Shown: in pieces, positions 23,601-31,917 of the stretch | How the letters are laid out: the number at the start of each line of letters is the position of its first letter | Numbering within the stretch: the stretch's first letter is position 1 | Assembly: GCF_900608595.1 (NCBI RefSeq) | Contig: NZ_UWYY01000014.1 | Span: 62,001-126,000, forward strand | Length of the DNA: 64,000 nt | Origin: Promicromonospora panici | GTDB taxonomy: Bacteria > Actinomycetota > Actinomycetes > Actinomycetales > Cellulomonadaceae | Reading direction: 5' to 3' | Notes under the pieces: generated by a model | What the model saw: the letters and a program-made list of their open reading frames with translations, nothing else | Told to the model about the DNA's origin: nothing | Database searches by the model: none | Program-made: the position numbers and the translations under genes

Positions 23601-24648
23601 CCGAGCCGTCCACACCGCCGAGCGCCGAGACCACCTCGTGCTCGCCCAGGGTCGGGGCCAGCTCGTCGAGGTCGTCGACGAGCACCTGCCCCGGATGCAC
23701 GAACGTGCCCACCAGCACCCGGCGGTCCAGCTGGAACTCGCCCAGCACCGCCGACCCGAGGCTCGCGACCCGGTCCAGCACGTCGGTCGGGTTGAAGCCG
23801 GCGATCGTGAACGTCGCCTTCGCCAGCGCGGCCGGGTCCAGCAGGGCGCCGTGGGCGCGCAGCGTGCGCGCCACCACCGGGTTGATCTCGGCGGTGGCAT
23901 CGAGCGTGATGTCGAAGTCGCCCTCGCCGTCGCTGCGCGGCGTGAGCATGACGGGCCGCAGGATGACGGGCGCGCGCACCACGCGCGGCTCCTGCTTCCC
24001 CTCGTCGTCCGACGGCGCGACGGGCCGGCCGGTGGGCATCGCCAGCGTCACGATGGGGACCGAACCCGTGAGGGCCGGGGCGTCGGCGGGGCTGTCGGCG
24101 GAGTCCGGCTCCGGCGGGACGACGCTCGCCGGGCTGAGCGCCCGGGTGATCGCCTCCATGTCGTTCGCGTCCGCGCCGGGAGCCGGGCGCTCGGTCCAGG
24201 TGGCGACGCCGATCGCCAGGTAGGTGGGTGACACCCCGTAGCGCTGCGCGTGCTCGGCGGAGCGCGCCGCGACGGCCCGTGCCCGACGGCGGGCGGCCGG
24301 GAGCGCACCCGGCTCGCGCACGAGGTTGGACAGGCGAGTGGGACGGCCGGCGAAGAGCTGAGCGACGCCCGACGGGTGCGCCGCCGAGAGGTCGATGACG
24401 GCCTCGCCCAGCAGTCCGACGTCGGCCAAGGAGGATCCTCCCGCCAGCCGGACGAGCCCGGCGCGCCAGCGCGCGACCGACTCGGTCATGGGGTCACGGG
24501 CACCGTCCGACGTGGACCCCGGTGCCGCCGGCGCGGCCAGCTCGGCGGCCGGGTCCTCTGTCTCGTCCCGCAGCGCGGCCGAGAGCTCCTCGGACAGGTC
24601 GGCCGAGTTCTCGGAGGCGGCTGCGGTCTGGCGGCGTGCAGCGTTCAC
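20611..24648 (-). CDS. Large SF1 helicase-like protein with degenerate ATPase motifs
   Basis: The 1345-residue protein has the layout of large SF1 helicases with a C-terminal Vsr/REase-like domain. A disordered N-terminus is followed by a helical region (about 55-350), a first RecA-like lobe from about residue 380, a long coiled insertion (450-900), a second lobe (about 930-1230) and a C-terminal nuclease-like fold ending ERLGWVVAQVWSAAAF. The expected Walker A (GxxGxGKT) reads VDAPVGSDVAGT, lacking the GK[ST]. The DExQ box reads VILDAVQHVP, motif III is GDPRSASG, and the motif VI region is LGAARKRLHVVS. Both the ATP-binding Lys and the catalytic Glu therefore look absent. The frame is intact and long, arguing for selected, non-enzymatic function. 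Substrate unknown. Confidence 0.7.
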   Translation of the reverse strand: MNAARRQTAAASENSADLSEELSAALRDETEDPAAELAAPAAPGSTSDGARDPMTESVARWRAGLVRLAGGSSLADVGLLGEAVIDLSAAHPSGVAQLFAGRPTRLSNLVREPGALPAARRRARAVAARSAEHAQRYGVSPTYLAIGVATWTERPAPGADANDMEAITRALSPASVVPPEPDSADSPADAPALTGSVPIVTLAMPTGRPVAPSDDEGKQEPRVVRAPVILRPVMLTPRSDGEGDFDITLDATAEINPVVARTLRAHGALLDPAALAKATFTIAGFNPTDVLDRVASLGSAVLGEFQLDRRVLVGTFVHPGQVLVDDLDELAPTLGEHEVVSALGGVDGSVTKLGKVELPESRVGDADPAHERGVGDLDPHQRHVVDALASGSHLFVDAPVGSDVAGTLAAVVAEANASGRSVLYVPGHRRAADALAARLETLGLSGLLLDIAPVPTWRTSTSRRLLEAMAPAQERIDVEEVARVRDALIGSRAQLAGYIEALHRVRDPWRVSAYDALQALARLTSERPAPATRVRLDPESVLALGTERRAELVTDLERAAELGAFTLKSSSSPWFGAHILTDDDARSALARVTRLAEQTLPEMRKQIEYVARITGLVTASTARQWGEQLAMLGGMRGTLDVFQPMVFERTAADMVQATASRRQRADQGIEMGWVARRRLKRRAREMVRPGVRVPDMHAALVEVQRQREVWQAQCPRGGWPTLPEGLAGVEETYEAVRIDLEALEPVLRSAQAGGGLLDLDLFGLVQRLASLSETQEALAPLPERTAVLRRLRRAGLGELVDDLGDRRVETDLVGPELELAWWSSVFEQILSTEPDLAGQDGAGLDALAGRFRELDRRHVASLSAPVRAAVRAHLGAAMRDEREDAEALYAKLVEGGLTSMRDLVTAHRSTVRRLRPTWVSTPTMVPHLLPAERSADLVILDAVQHVPVEVVVPALARGRQIVVVGDPRSASGTAVRDLARLLPRVPLQPEPARRDPRLTALLAEHGYEGIMRPAPLPRTEALVHFALVDGAGMPDPVSGTVESTRAEVDRVVDLAIEHAMTRPEETFGIVTVTAAHADRIRERLLAEVRGNPALAPFFAGSRPEPVVVADVTGVAGLARDTIVLTLGFGRTPHGRVLHRFGVLGDGGGDAMLLGSLGAARKRLHVVSCFPASDLDPERLRGPGPQMLARVLAFAEERSGLADQVEIGNGVDVARSVDRLVVDLGERLWRSGLVVETDYGLPGGDRIPLAVGHPDLPGELLVAVLTDDAAYVAEPSIRVRDRQLAERLERLGWVVAQVWSAAAFLDPDAEAERVRRVVLSVRDARVGLAGGVAPAADLVVPQVLDD

Positions 24649-25146
24649 ACCAGCACGCTAACCGCGCGCCGTCCGCAAGGGTCGGACGCCACGCCGCGCG
24701 ACACGCCGGGGCAGCAGGCCCCCGGCGTGTCGGGGGCATGCAAGAGCCCCTCCGGCAGGGGGTCCGAAGGGGCTTCGCAGACGGGCCAAACAGCCCGACG
24801 GGGTATGACGGTGCGCACCGCGCAGGGGGCGGGCGATGCGCACCGTCTTGTGAGAGTCTGCACCTGTTCCCGGCGGACGTCAACACCGACTCGGACGATC
24901 GTCCAAGTACTCGGACGTGCCGAAGTAAAACGTTATTGAAGTTTCGCGCCACGCCCCGTCCAGGGCCCTTTTTTCCGCAGCATTCCGCCACTCCCGCGCC
25001 CCGCGACCGCCGAGCGGCCGACGACGCCCCGACGCGCCTCCCGGCGGCCCGAAAACGACTTCCGGCGTCGACGATCTCACCCGCTCAAGGCGGCCCGATC
25101 CCGTCGTGGAAAAAAGCCTGGACACCAGATCTAGACTCGAACGTTT
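24649..25146. other. Non-coding gap with three consecutive hairpins
   Basis: No gene is supported between the helicase-like gene and the MFS gene. Three stem-loops follow one another: arms 24699-24711 with 24720-24732 (13 bp, perfect), 24745-24755 with 24764-24774 (11 bp, one mismatch), and 24807-24817 with 24837-24847 (11 bp, perfect). Near the right end, TAGACT at 25132-25137 is a possible -10 box placing transcription start at or next to the GTG of the MFS gene, so its mRNA may be leaderless. Confidence 0.55.
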
Positions 25147-26388
25147 GTGAGCGCACTCGTCGAGGCTGTCTTCCCCCGCCGGCTGGGCCGGCCGTTCCGC
25201 TGGCTCGTCTCCGCCTCCTGGACCAGCAACATCGGCGACGGCATAGCACTCGCCGCCGGGCCCCTGCTCGTCGCGTCGCAGACCGATAGCGCCTTCCTCG
25301 TCGCGCTCGCCGCGATGCTCCAGCGGCTGCCGTGGCTCGTGTTCGGGCTCTGGGCGGGTGCGCTGGCCGACCGCCTGGACCGCCGCGTCGTCGTCATGGC
25401 GGCGAACACCATCCGGGCCGTGGTCATCGCCGTACTGTGCGTCTTCATCGCCACCGGAACCGTGAGCATCGGCATGGTGCTCACCGCGATGTTCCTCTAC
25501 GGCGTCGCGGAGGTCTTCGCCGACACCACGCAGCAGACCCTCCTGCCCACCCTGGTGCCGTCCGCCGACCTCGGCACCGGCAACCAGCGCCTGCAGGCCG
25601 GATTCCTCACGGCCAACATGCTCGTCGGCCCGCCGCTCGGCGCCTTCCTGTTCGCGGCCGGCATGGTGTGGCCGTTCGCGGCGCAGGTGGTCTGCGTGGC
25701 GTTGGCGGTCATGCTGGTCTCGCGCATCGCCGCCCCGCCCGGTACCTCGTTCACCACCGTGCGCGACGCCGACAGCCACATCCGCAAGGACATCGCCGAG
25801 GGCCTGCGCTGGGTGTGGCAGCACCCGCCCGTGCGAACGCTGAGCGTCGTGATCCTCGTCTTCAACATCACGTGGGCCGCACCGTGGGGCGTGCTGGTCA
25901 AGTACTCGCTGGACCACCTGCACATGAGCGAGGTCGGCTACGGCCTGCTCACCACGGCGAGCGCGGTGGGCGGCATCGTGGGCATATTCGTGTACGGCTG
26001 GCTGGAGCGGCACGTGAACCTCGCGACGCTCATCCGCGTCTGCCTCACGCTGGAGGTGCTCACGCACGGGGCGTTCGCGCTGACCACGACGGGCTGGGTG
26101 GCGATCGCCATCATGTTCGAGTTCGGCGTCTACGCGTTCGTCTGGGGCACGGTGTCGACGACGGTCCGGCAGCGCGCGGTGCCCAAGGAGTTCCAGGGCC
26201 GGGTGGCGTCGATCAACATGATCTGCGTGTTCGGCGGCCTCGTCCTGGGGCAGGGCATCGGCGGCGTCATCGCGGAGAACTGGGGCCTCGTGGCCCCGTG
26301 GTGGTTCGCCTGCGCGGGCGCCGGCGTCACGCTCGTGCTGGTGTGGAAGTCCCTGTCCCACGTAGCCCACGCAGGCTCCGCGAGGTAG
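25147..26388 (+). CDS. Major facilitator superfamily exporter
   Basis: The 413-residue protein has twelve hydrophobic segments and the MFS_3/EntS-like pattern. The first helix is preceded by FRWLVSASWTSNIGDGIALAA, and the loop 2-3 signature is GALADRLDRRVVVMAANTIR. FADTTQQTLLPTLVP and GNQRLQAGFLTANMLVGPPLG are typical of the siderophore/multidrug exporter branch. It likely uses proton exchange to expel a small molecule. The GTG start at 25147 fits the immediate onset of homology. The gene converges on the DUF2637 gene, with 14 bp between stops. Substrate unknown. Confidence 0.88.
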   Translation: MSALVEAVFPRRLGRPFRWLVSASWTSNIGDGIALAAGPLLVASQTDSAFLVALAAMLQRLPWLVFGLWAGALADRLDRRVVVMAANTIRAVVIAVLCVFIATGTVSIGMVLTAMFLYGVAEVFADTTQQTLLPTLVPSADLGTGNQRLQAGFLTANMLVGPPLGAFLFAAGMVWPFAAQVVCVALAVMLVSRIAAPPGTSFTTVRDADSHIRKDIAEGLRWVWQHPPVRTLSVVILVFNITWAAPWGVLVKYSLDHLHMSEVGYGLLTTASAVGGIVGIFVYGWLERHVNLATLIRVCLTLEVLTHGAFALTTTGWVAIAIMFEFGVYAFVWGTVSTTVRQRAVPKEFQGRVASINMICVFGGLVLGQGIGGVIAENWGLVAPWWFACAGAGVTLVLVWKSLSHVAHAGSAR

Positions 26389-26402
26389 AAAGGACTGGCT
26401 GG

Positions 26403-27773
26403 TCAGCGGGTTTTGACGATCGGGATCGAGCCCGTCTCCGTGTACTCGCGCATGCGCTTGCCCACCGTCGACTGGCTGACGCCGACCTCCTCGGCGATCT
26501 CCCGGTACGTCCGACCCTTGGTCCGCAGGTCGAGCATGCGTTCGGCGTCCTGCGTGCCGAGCTGTGTGTTCCGCCGGGGCGCGCGTCGTCGGGGAATCGC
26601 ATCCCGGACCTTCGCCGTGGCGTGGGCCGCCGCCTCGGCGGGCTCCGCGGGCACGCCGGCGGGCTCCGCGACCGGCACGTCGGCAGCGGGCGCCCGGTCA
26701 GCAGACGCCTCCGCCGGGTCGGCCTCGGGACCCGGTGCCCGCTCGGTCACGCCCTGGCGCGGCATGTCGAGGGCGGCACTGCGCCGCGCGGGGCGACTCC
26801 CCGCGCCCTCCGCGAACCCGTCGAACACTCCACCGTCGTCGTACGAGTCGGCACCGTACGAGTCGGCACCGGACCCGGCCCGTCCGGCGAGCTCCGCTTC
26901 GCCCGCACGGGCCCGTCCGCCGAACTCCGCGGCCACCGCATCGGCCGCGCGCCTCTCGTAGTCGGGAACGCCGAACCCGGCGTCGGCCCGAGAGTCGGCC
27001 CGCGCATCGCCCCGCGTGTCCGTCGCCCGGCCGTCCACCGGCGAGTCGGTCAGGATTCCCGTCAGCCGCTGGCGGTCGGCGAGGTGCAGGCGGGCGACGT
27101 CGGCGGTGCCGTCCCCGACAGCGGCCAGCGCCTCGCACCAGGCGGCGACCTGCGCGCGCATCTCCGTGGGCGGCACGGTGCGCAGCGCCACGGAGCGGGC
27201 CCGGCGTCGTCCGGCCTCGGCCCGCGCGAGCCGGCGACGGGCGAGCCGCGACCCGTCGTTCAGGCTCTGCGCCCGGAACAGGTCCTCCGTCGTGAGGAAC
27301 AGCGCGTGCATCCGCGCTGACTGCCGCATCGCCGACCAGGACGTGCCGGTGGCGAGGTGCCGGTCGCCGATCAGCGCCAGGTGCCACATGAGTGCGGCGA
27401 GCAGGGGCACGATGAACCGGAACAGGACGGCGCCTACCGGGTGGCCGATGTACGCCTCGTGCCACGCGGCGAACACACCCGAGGCGGACGAGAGTGCCCA
27501 GGTCAGCGCCAGCAGGGTCCCGCCCGGCCGGTTGTCCCGCGCGGCCTCGCGGGCCAGCAGGGCGACCGTGACGAGGGACAGCTCGAAGACACCGGCGGTC
27601 GCATAGGCGGTGCCCTGGTTCATCGCGAGGACGTCGATGCCGAACTGGACCATCGCCAGGTACGCGGACCCGGTCGAGATGAGGGCGACGGATATCGCGC
27701 CGGTGAGGACCAGACTGCGGGAACGGCGCGTCGGGACGGTCGTGACGGGGAACGTCCGGTCGGCGGGGGCCAC
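26403..27773 (-). CDS. DUF2637 membrane protein with C-terminal helix-turn-helix
   Basis: The 456-residue protein starts at GTG 27773 behind a strong AAGGAGA site. Residues about 24-145 form a four-helix DUF2637 domain, with FGIDVLAMNQGTAYATAGVF, ELSLVTVALLAREAARDNRP and WHEAYIGHPVGAVLFRFIVP. DUF2637 occurs in spread/transfer-associated proteins of actinomycete plasmids and integrative elements and in chromosomal copies. A long disordered Ala/Asp-rich linker follows. The last 50 residues are an HTH (AERMLDLRTKGRTYREIAEE then VGVSQSTVGKRMREY). The combination implies a membrane-tethered DNA-binding protein. It diverges from the L,D-transpeptidase. No function is established. Confidence 0.75.
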   Translation of the reverse strand: MAPADRTFPVTTVPTRRSRSLVLTGAISVALISTGSAYLAMVQFGIDVLAMNQGTAYATAGVFELSLVTVALLAREAARDNRPGGTLLALTWALSSASGVFAAWHEAYIGHPVGAVLFRFIVPLLAALMWHLALIGDRHLATGTSWSAMRQSARMHALFLTTEDLFRAQSLNDGSRLARRRLARAEAGRRRARSVALRTVPPTEMRAQVAAWCEALAAVGDGTADVARLHLADRQRLTGILTDSPVDGRATDTRGDARADSRADAGFGVPDYERRAADAVAAEFGGRARAGEAELAGRAGSGADSYGADSYDDGGVFDGFAEGAGSRPARRSAALDMPRQGVTERAPGPEADPAEASADRAPAADVPVAEPAGVPAEPAEAAAHATAKVRDAIPRRRAPRRNTQLGTQDAERMLDLRTKGRTYREIAEEVGVSQSTVGKRMREYTETGSIPIVKTR

Positions 27774-27992
27774 GGGGATCTCTCCTTGGTCGAGGACTGT
27801 CGGGCGAGGATATCGAACAACAGTTCGGATGCCCAGGGATGGGCGAACACTAAGATATCGGACATGTGTGACGGCCCGGTATCGTCCGTGGCTCGACTGC
27901 GCCCGGCGTCCGCCCCAGGGGACGATCAACGGGGGACGATGGACTCGGCAACGTCACCGGTGACGGCGACACAGGTTCACGGAGGGGAAGAC

Positions 27993-28937
27993 ATGTCACA
28001 CATGCAGGACGGGTTCGCGACCGGCCCGGAGCCGCGCCGTCGGCCCGCCGCGTGGGCCTGGTGGCTGGCGGGCCTCCTCGCACTCGCGCTTGCCGCGACG
28101 GGCCTGTGGATCGGCCTGCGGCCCGACACCGGTAACAGCGCGACCCCGCTCACGGTCACGTCGCCGAGCCCGACGCCGTCGGTGAGCCCGTCGCGATCGG
28201 CCAGCCCTACCCCGCCGCCGCCTGAGCCGAAGCCCGCCGCCTACGAGCTGGCCGCCCTGCCTCGGCCGGCTATCGACGGAATCCTCCCGCGCGAGCTGCC
28301 GCACGCCAAGATCGACACCCTGCGCGGCCTGCCGGGTTCGGTGGCGGCGCCGCGGTCACTCCGCATCCCGGTCTGGCCCCGCCCTGACGTGACCAAGAAG
28401 CCCGTCCTCGCCCTCGAGTCCGTCTATTACGACGCCGATGCCCGGTGGCTCGTGCTGGAACGCCGGCCCGGCTGGGTCAAGGTGCTCGTCCCGTACGGAC
28501 GCGGCGCCCTGCCGTCGCACGATCCCGAGCAGGTCAACGGCTCGGCGGGCTGGCTGCGCGCGAGCGACGTCGTACTGCGGAAGGAGAACCGGTCGGTGGT
28601 GGTCGACCTGTCAGACCGGACGTTGACGATCAAGCACGCCGACGGCACGACCGCCCGGATGGCCGCCGCCGTCGGCGCTCCCGCCACGCCGACGCCGCGC
28701 GGCCTCACCCAGGTCTTCACCGTCACCGAGGCGGTGAACACGGGGCTGTCCGTGTTCCTGTCCATGCAGAGCGAGTCTCTCGACGGCTTCTACGGCACCA
28801 ACTACGCCGCCACCGCCATCCACGTGGGCGTCGACCAGGGCCTGGCGGTGAGCAACGGCTGCGTCCGGCTCACGAGCGCGGACTTCGAGCAGCTCACCGG
28901 CCTGGACCCGGGCGTCCCGGTCCTGATCAGGGACTGA
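27993..28937 (+). CDS. L,D-transpeptidase (YkuD domain), membrane-anchored
   Basis: This 314-residue protein has an N-terminal cytosolic stub, one membrane helix (about residues 21-40), a Ser/Thr/Pro-rich wall-spanning linker, an SH3-like region (about 110-190) and a C-terminal YkuD domain. The catalytic block reads IHVGVDQGLAVSNGCVRL, with the His, Ser-x-Gly-Cys and Arg of L,D-transpeptidases, which form 3-3 cross-links in peptidoglycan and resist most beta-lactams. ATG 27993 has a GGAGGGGA site at 27981. A 24-bp hairpin ends the gene. Confidence 0.92.
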   Translation: MSHMQDGFATGPEPRRRPAAWAWWLAGLLALALAATGLWIGLRPDTGNSATPLTVTSPSPTPSVSPSRSASPTPPPPEPKPAAYELAALPRPAIDGILPRELPHAKIDTLRGLPGSVAAPRSLRIPVWPRPDVTKKPVLALESVYYDADARWLVLERRPGWVKVLVPYGRGALPSHDPEQVNGSAGWLRASDVVLRKENRSVVVDLSDRTLTIKHADGTTARMAAAVGAPATPTPRGLTQVFTVTEAVNTGLSVFLSMQSESLDGFYGTNYAATAIHVGVDQGLAVSNGCVRLTSADFEQLTGLDPGVPVLIRD

Positions 28938-28941
28938 CGGC

Positions 28942-29008
28942 TTTGTTGTGAGCGTGATCGTTGCGCCTAAACCGGGCATGAAGACGCAACGATCACGCCC
29001 ACAACAAA
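28942..29008. terminator. 24-bp bidirectional hairpin, CCTAAA-loop family
   Basis: Arms 28942-28965 and 28985-29008 pair over 24 bases with one mismatch; the loop begins CCTAAA. It fills the space between convergent stops at 28937 and 29015, so it can terminate both. A closely related hairpin with the same core and loop start is at 42305-42371. Confidence 0.8.
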
Positions 29009-29014
29009 AGGGGG

Positions 29015-30019
29015 TCAGGCTGCCGGGCAGGGGGCCTCCGCCGCCTTGCGGAAGCAGCCCACGAAGTGGCCGGGCGCGTACTCGACCAGACCGACGCCGT
29101 CCGGCACCTCGCCTGGTGCCGACCCTTCGGCCGAGGCCGCCTCCTCGCCGAGCGACCGGCCCTGCGCCGCGGCCGCCTCGTGGTACAGGCACCGCCCCGC
29201 CAGACGACGGGTGCGCTCCGCCTCCTCGGCCTCGACCTCCTCCCACGTCCGGTCCAGGTGCGGCACCGAGGCCAGGAGGTCGCGCGTGTAGGGGTGCAGC
29301 GGGTCGTCGAAGACGGCGCTCGTGTCGCCCCGCTCCACCACGCGCCCCTTGTAGAGGATGACCACCCGGTCGGACACGTAGTTGCCGAGCGAGAGGTCGT
29401 GCGTGACGAACAGGATCCCCAGGCCGCGACCCTTGAGCTCGCCCAGCAGGTTGAGCACGTCGATCCGGGTGGAGGCGTCGAGCATGGAGATGACCTCGTC
29501 CGCGACCAGCAGCTCGATGTCGAGCAGCAGGGCGCGCGCGATGAGCAGGCGTTGCAGCTGCCCGCCGGAGAGCTGGTGCGGATACTTGCCGAGGATGTCG
29601 TCCGGCTCGAGCGTCACAGCGGCCAGCGCGTCCTCCAGCCGCGAGCGCCACTCGCCGCCGGAAACCTTGGGGAAGTAGGACTGCCGCAGGGTCTCGAACG
29701 TGCGGTCCACCTTGTAGATGGGGTTGAACGACGAGAACGGGTCCTGGAAGACGCCCTGGACCTTGCGGTAGTAGTCGCGACGGGCGCGGAAGCCGAGCTT
29801 GGTGACGTCGCGCCCGTCGAACGTGATGGTGCCGCCCGTGGAGTCGAGCAGGTGGAGCACCATCTTGCCGATCGTCGACTTGCCGCTGCCGGACTCCCCG
29901 ATGAGCGACACGACCTCGCCGCGCTGCACGTCGAGGCTGACCTGCCGCACGGCATGCAGATCGGAGGTGCCGAAGGTGCCGGTCTTGTAGACCTTGTCGA
30001 GCTGGTTGAGGGTCAGCAT
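29015..30019 (-). CDS. Oligopeptide/dipeptide-type ABC importer ATPase (second, OppF-like)
   Basis: This 334-residue ATPase carries Walker A GESGSGKST, Q-loop GVFQDPFSSFNP, signature QLSGGQLQRL, Walker B LLVADEVISMLD and switch His FVTHDL. The typical PLHPYTRDLLASVP segment leads to the OppF C-terminal extension, here about 60 residues with Cys near each end (GRCLYHE and GCFRKAAEAPCPAA). Walker B ends in Glu followed by VIS instead of PTS, a mild variation. ATG 30019 overlaps the stop of the preceding ATPase gene (TGATG). Last gene of a five-gene operon. Confidence 0.9.
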   Translation of the reverse strand: MLTLNQLDKVYKTGTFGTSDLHAVRQVSLDVQRGEVVSLIGESGSGKSTIGKMVLHLLDSTGGTITFDGRDVTKLGFRARRDYYRKVQGVFQDPFSSFNPIYKVDRTFETLRQSYFPKVSGGEWRSRLEDALAAVTLEPDDILGKYPHQLSGGQLQRLLIARALLLDIELLVADEVISMLDASTRIDVLNLLGELKGRGLGILFVTHDLSLGNYVSDRVVILYKGRVVERGDTSAVFDDPLHPYTRDLLASVPHLDRTWEEVEAEEAERTRRLAGRCLYHEAAAAQGRSLGEEAASAEGSAPGEVPDGVGLVEYAPGHFVGCFRKAAEAPCPAA

Positions 30020-30969
30020 CAGCTCACCGCCCAGCACGCGACGTGGTGGCCCTCGGCCACCTCGCGGAAGGGCGGGGCCTCGGCGCACTTGTCGTGCGCC
30101 AAGGGGCAGCGGTCGCGGAAACGGCAGCCGGCGGGCGGCTCGAGGAGCGACGGCGGCCGCCCCTCGATCCCTTCGAGCTGCTGCTCCTCGTACCGGTCGC
30201 CGACCTTGGGCAGCGCCCCGATCAGCATCTTCGTGTACGGGTGCAGGGGTTCGCTGATGATCGTCCGGGCGGGGGCCTTCTCGGCGAGGTGGCCCGCGTA
30301 CATGACGAGGATGGTGTCGGCGACCTGGAACAGCACGGAGATGTCGTGCGTGATGACGATCATCGACTTCACGAACCCGTGGTCCCGGAATTCGACGAGC
30401 GCGCGGGCGACCGCCTTCTGGGAGGACACGTCGAGCGCGGAGGTCACCTCGTCGCCGATCAGCAATGACGGGTTCAGCAGGGTGGACAGCACGAGCACCA
30501 CGCGCTGCTTCATGCCCCCGGACAGCTCGATCGGGTAGCGCCCCAGCACGTCGGTCTCCAACCCGACGAGCTTGAGCCGCCGTTCGAGCTCGGGCAGCAC
30601 CTCGGCGTACCGGACGCTGTGCGCCGAGAGCAGGTCGCGGATCATCCGGCCGATCTTGCGGGTCGGGTTCATGGCCGACATCGCGTACTGCGGGATGAGC
30701 GATACCTCGCGGTAGCGATGCCGGTTCATGGCGTTGTCGTCGGACAGCGGCAGCTCGTCGTCGTCCAGGACCACCGTGCCGCCCACGTGCTTCATGCGCG
30801 TGTCGAGGCGGATCAGGGCCTTGCCGAGCGTCGTCTTGCCGCAGCCGGACTCGCCGGCGATGCCCATGATCTCGCCGTCCGCCACCTCGAAGGTGACGCC
30901 GTCGAGGGCCTTCACGTCGCCGCGGCGGGTGCGGTAGTAGACCCGGAGGTCGGTCACGGAAAGGGCCAT
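30019..30969 (-). CDS. Oligopeptide/dipeptide-type ABC importer ATPase (first, OppD-like)
   Basis: The 316-residue protein has Walker A GESGCGKTT, Q-loop SLIPQYAMSAMNP, signature ELSGGMKQRV, Walker B LLIGDEVTSALD and switch His VITHDI. The oligopeptide C-terminal module follows, with its Cys cluster CRFRDRCPLAHDKC that may bind an iron-sulfur cluster as in some Dpp ATPases. ATG 30969 overlaps the permease stop (TGATG). It acts with the next ATPase as a heterodimer driving the OppB/OppC permeases. Confidence 0.9.
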   Translation of the reverse strand: MALSVTDLRVYYRTRRGDVKALDGVTFEVADGEIMGIAGESGCGKTTLGKALIRLDTRMKHVGGTVVLDDDELPLSDDNAMNRHRYREVSLIPQYAMSAMNPTRKIGRMIRDLLSAHSVRYAEVLPELERRLKLVGLETDVLGRYPIELSGGMKQRVVLVLSTLLNPSLLIGDEVTSALDVSSQKAVARALVEFRDHGFVKSMIVITHDISVLFQVADTILVMYAGHLAEKAPARTIISEPLHPYTKMLIGALPKVGDRYEEQQLEGIEGRPPSLLEPPAGCRFRDRCPLAHDKCAEAPPFREVAEGHHVACWAVS

Positions 30970-31907
30970 CACATCTCCCGCAGCTTGGGGTTGAAGACCT
31001 CGTCGAGGCCGACGTTCATGATGTAGAGGGAGCCCACGATGAGCGTGATCCCCAGCCCCGGCGGGATGAACCACCACCACAGACCCAGATGGAGCGCACT
31101 CCACTGCACGGCCTGGTTCATCATCAGGCCGAGCGACATGGCGTTGGTCGGCCCGAGCCCGATGAAGTCCAGCGACGCCGCCGTCAGGATGGACCCGCCG
31201 AACAGCAGCACGAACGTCATGAAGAGGTAGGAGTACATGTTGGGCGCGACCTCGCGCCGCAGGATCGTGCCCACTCCCACACCGGACAGCCGCGCCAGAT
31301 CGATGAAGTCGCGCGAGCGCAGGGACAGCGTCTGCGACCGCACCGCGCGCGCCACCCAGGGCCAGCTGAACACGCCGATGTACAGCGCCTGCATCGGAAC
31401 GCTCCGCACGCCGAGGTAGGCGTTGATGATGATGAGCACCACGAAGCCAGGGATCACGAGCACGACGTTCGTGAGCATGTTGAGCAGCTCGTCGATCAGC
31501 CCGCCGCGATAGCCCGCGACGAAACCGATGGTCATGCCGATGACGGCGGCGACACCACCGCCCAGCAGGCCCACGAGGAACGTGGACCGCAGGCCGGCGA
31601 CGAACTGCGCGAAGACGTCCTGCCCGAACGTCGTCGTTCCGAACGGGAAGTCCGCCGACGGCGGCGCCATGGGCGGCCCCGCGTAGTCCATCGGTGCGTA
31701 CCGCAGGAACGCCGGCCCGATCAGGCCCAGGAGCAGGAACCCGAGCACCACGACGGCGCCGATCAGGACCTTGGGGTTGCGCAGCGCGAAGTACAGCGTC
31801 TCGCGCACGTCTCCCCCGGGTTTGCGGCCCGACGTCGTCGGGCCGGCCACACCGGGCTGGTCGCTCGCCTCGGTCCCGGGTCCCGCTACCGGTTGTGTCG
31901 CCGTCAT
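30969..31907 (-). CDS. OppC/DppC-type permease
   Basis: This 312-residue inner-membrane subunit has an N-terminal cytosolic stretch, a first helix near residues 48-70, and the OppC signature RSQTLSLRSRDFIDLARLSG (EAA loop that docks the ATPase). The FGTTTFGQDVFAQFVAGLRS segment matches FGTDxxGRDxxSRxxxGxR of the family. The start at ATG 31907 follows the OppB stop by 10 bp. The operon order SBP, OppB, OppC, OppD, OppF is standard. Confidence 0.9.
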   Translation of the reverse strand: MTATQPVAGPGTEASDQPGVAGPTTSGRKPGGDVRETLYFALRNPKVLIGAVVVLGFLLLGLIGPAFLRYAPMDYAGPPMAPPSADFPFGTTTFGQDVFAQFVAGLRSTFLVGLLGGGVAAVIGMTIGFVAGYRGGLIDELLNMLTNVVLVIPGFVVLIIINAYLGVRSVPMQALYIGVFSWPWVARAVRSQTLSLRSRDFIDLARLSGVGVGTILRREVAPNMYSYLFMTFVLLFGGSILTAASLDFIGLGPTNAMSLGLMMNQAVQWSALHLGLWWWFIPPGLGITLIVGSLYIMNVGLDEVFNPKLREM

Positions 31908-31917
31908 GTGGTTCTCC

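Noticed and set aside
21157..24231. A 1024-codon open frame on the plus strand opposite the helicase-like gene
   Set aside because: It is His/Arg/Gly-rich with no domain similarity and is the expected antisense by-product of GC-biased codons in the 1345-residue gene on the other strand.
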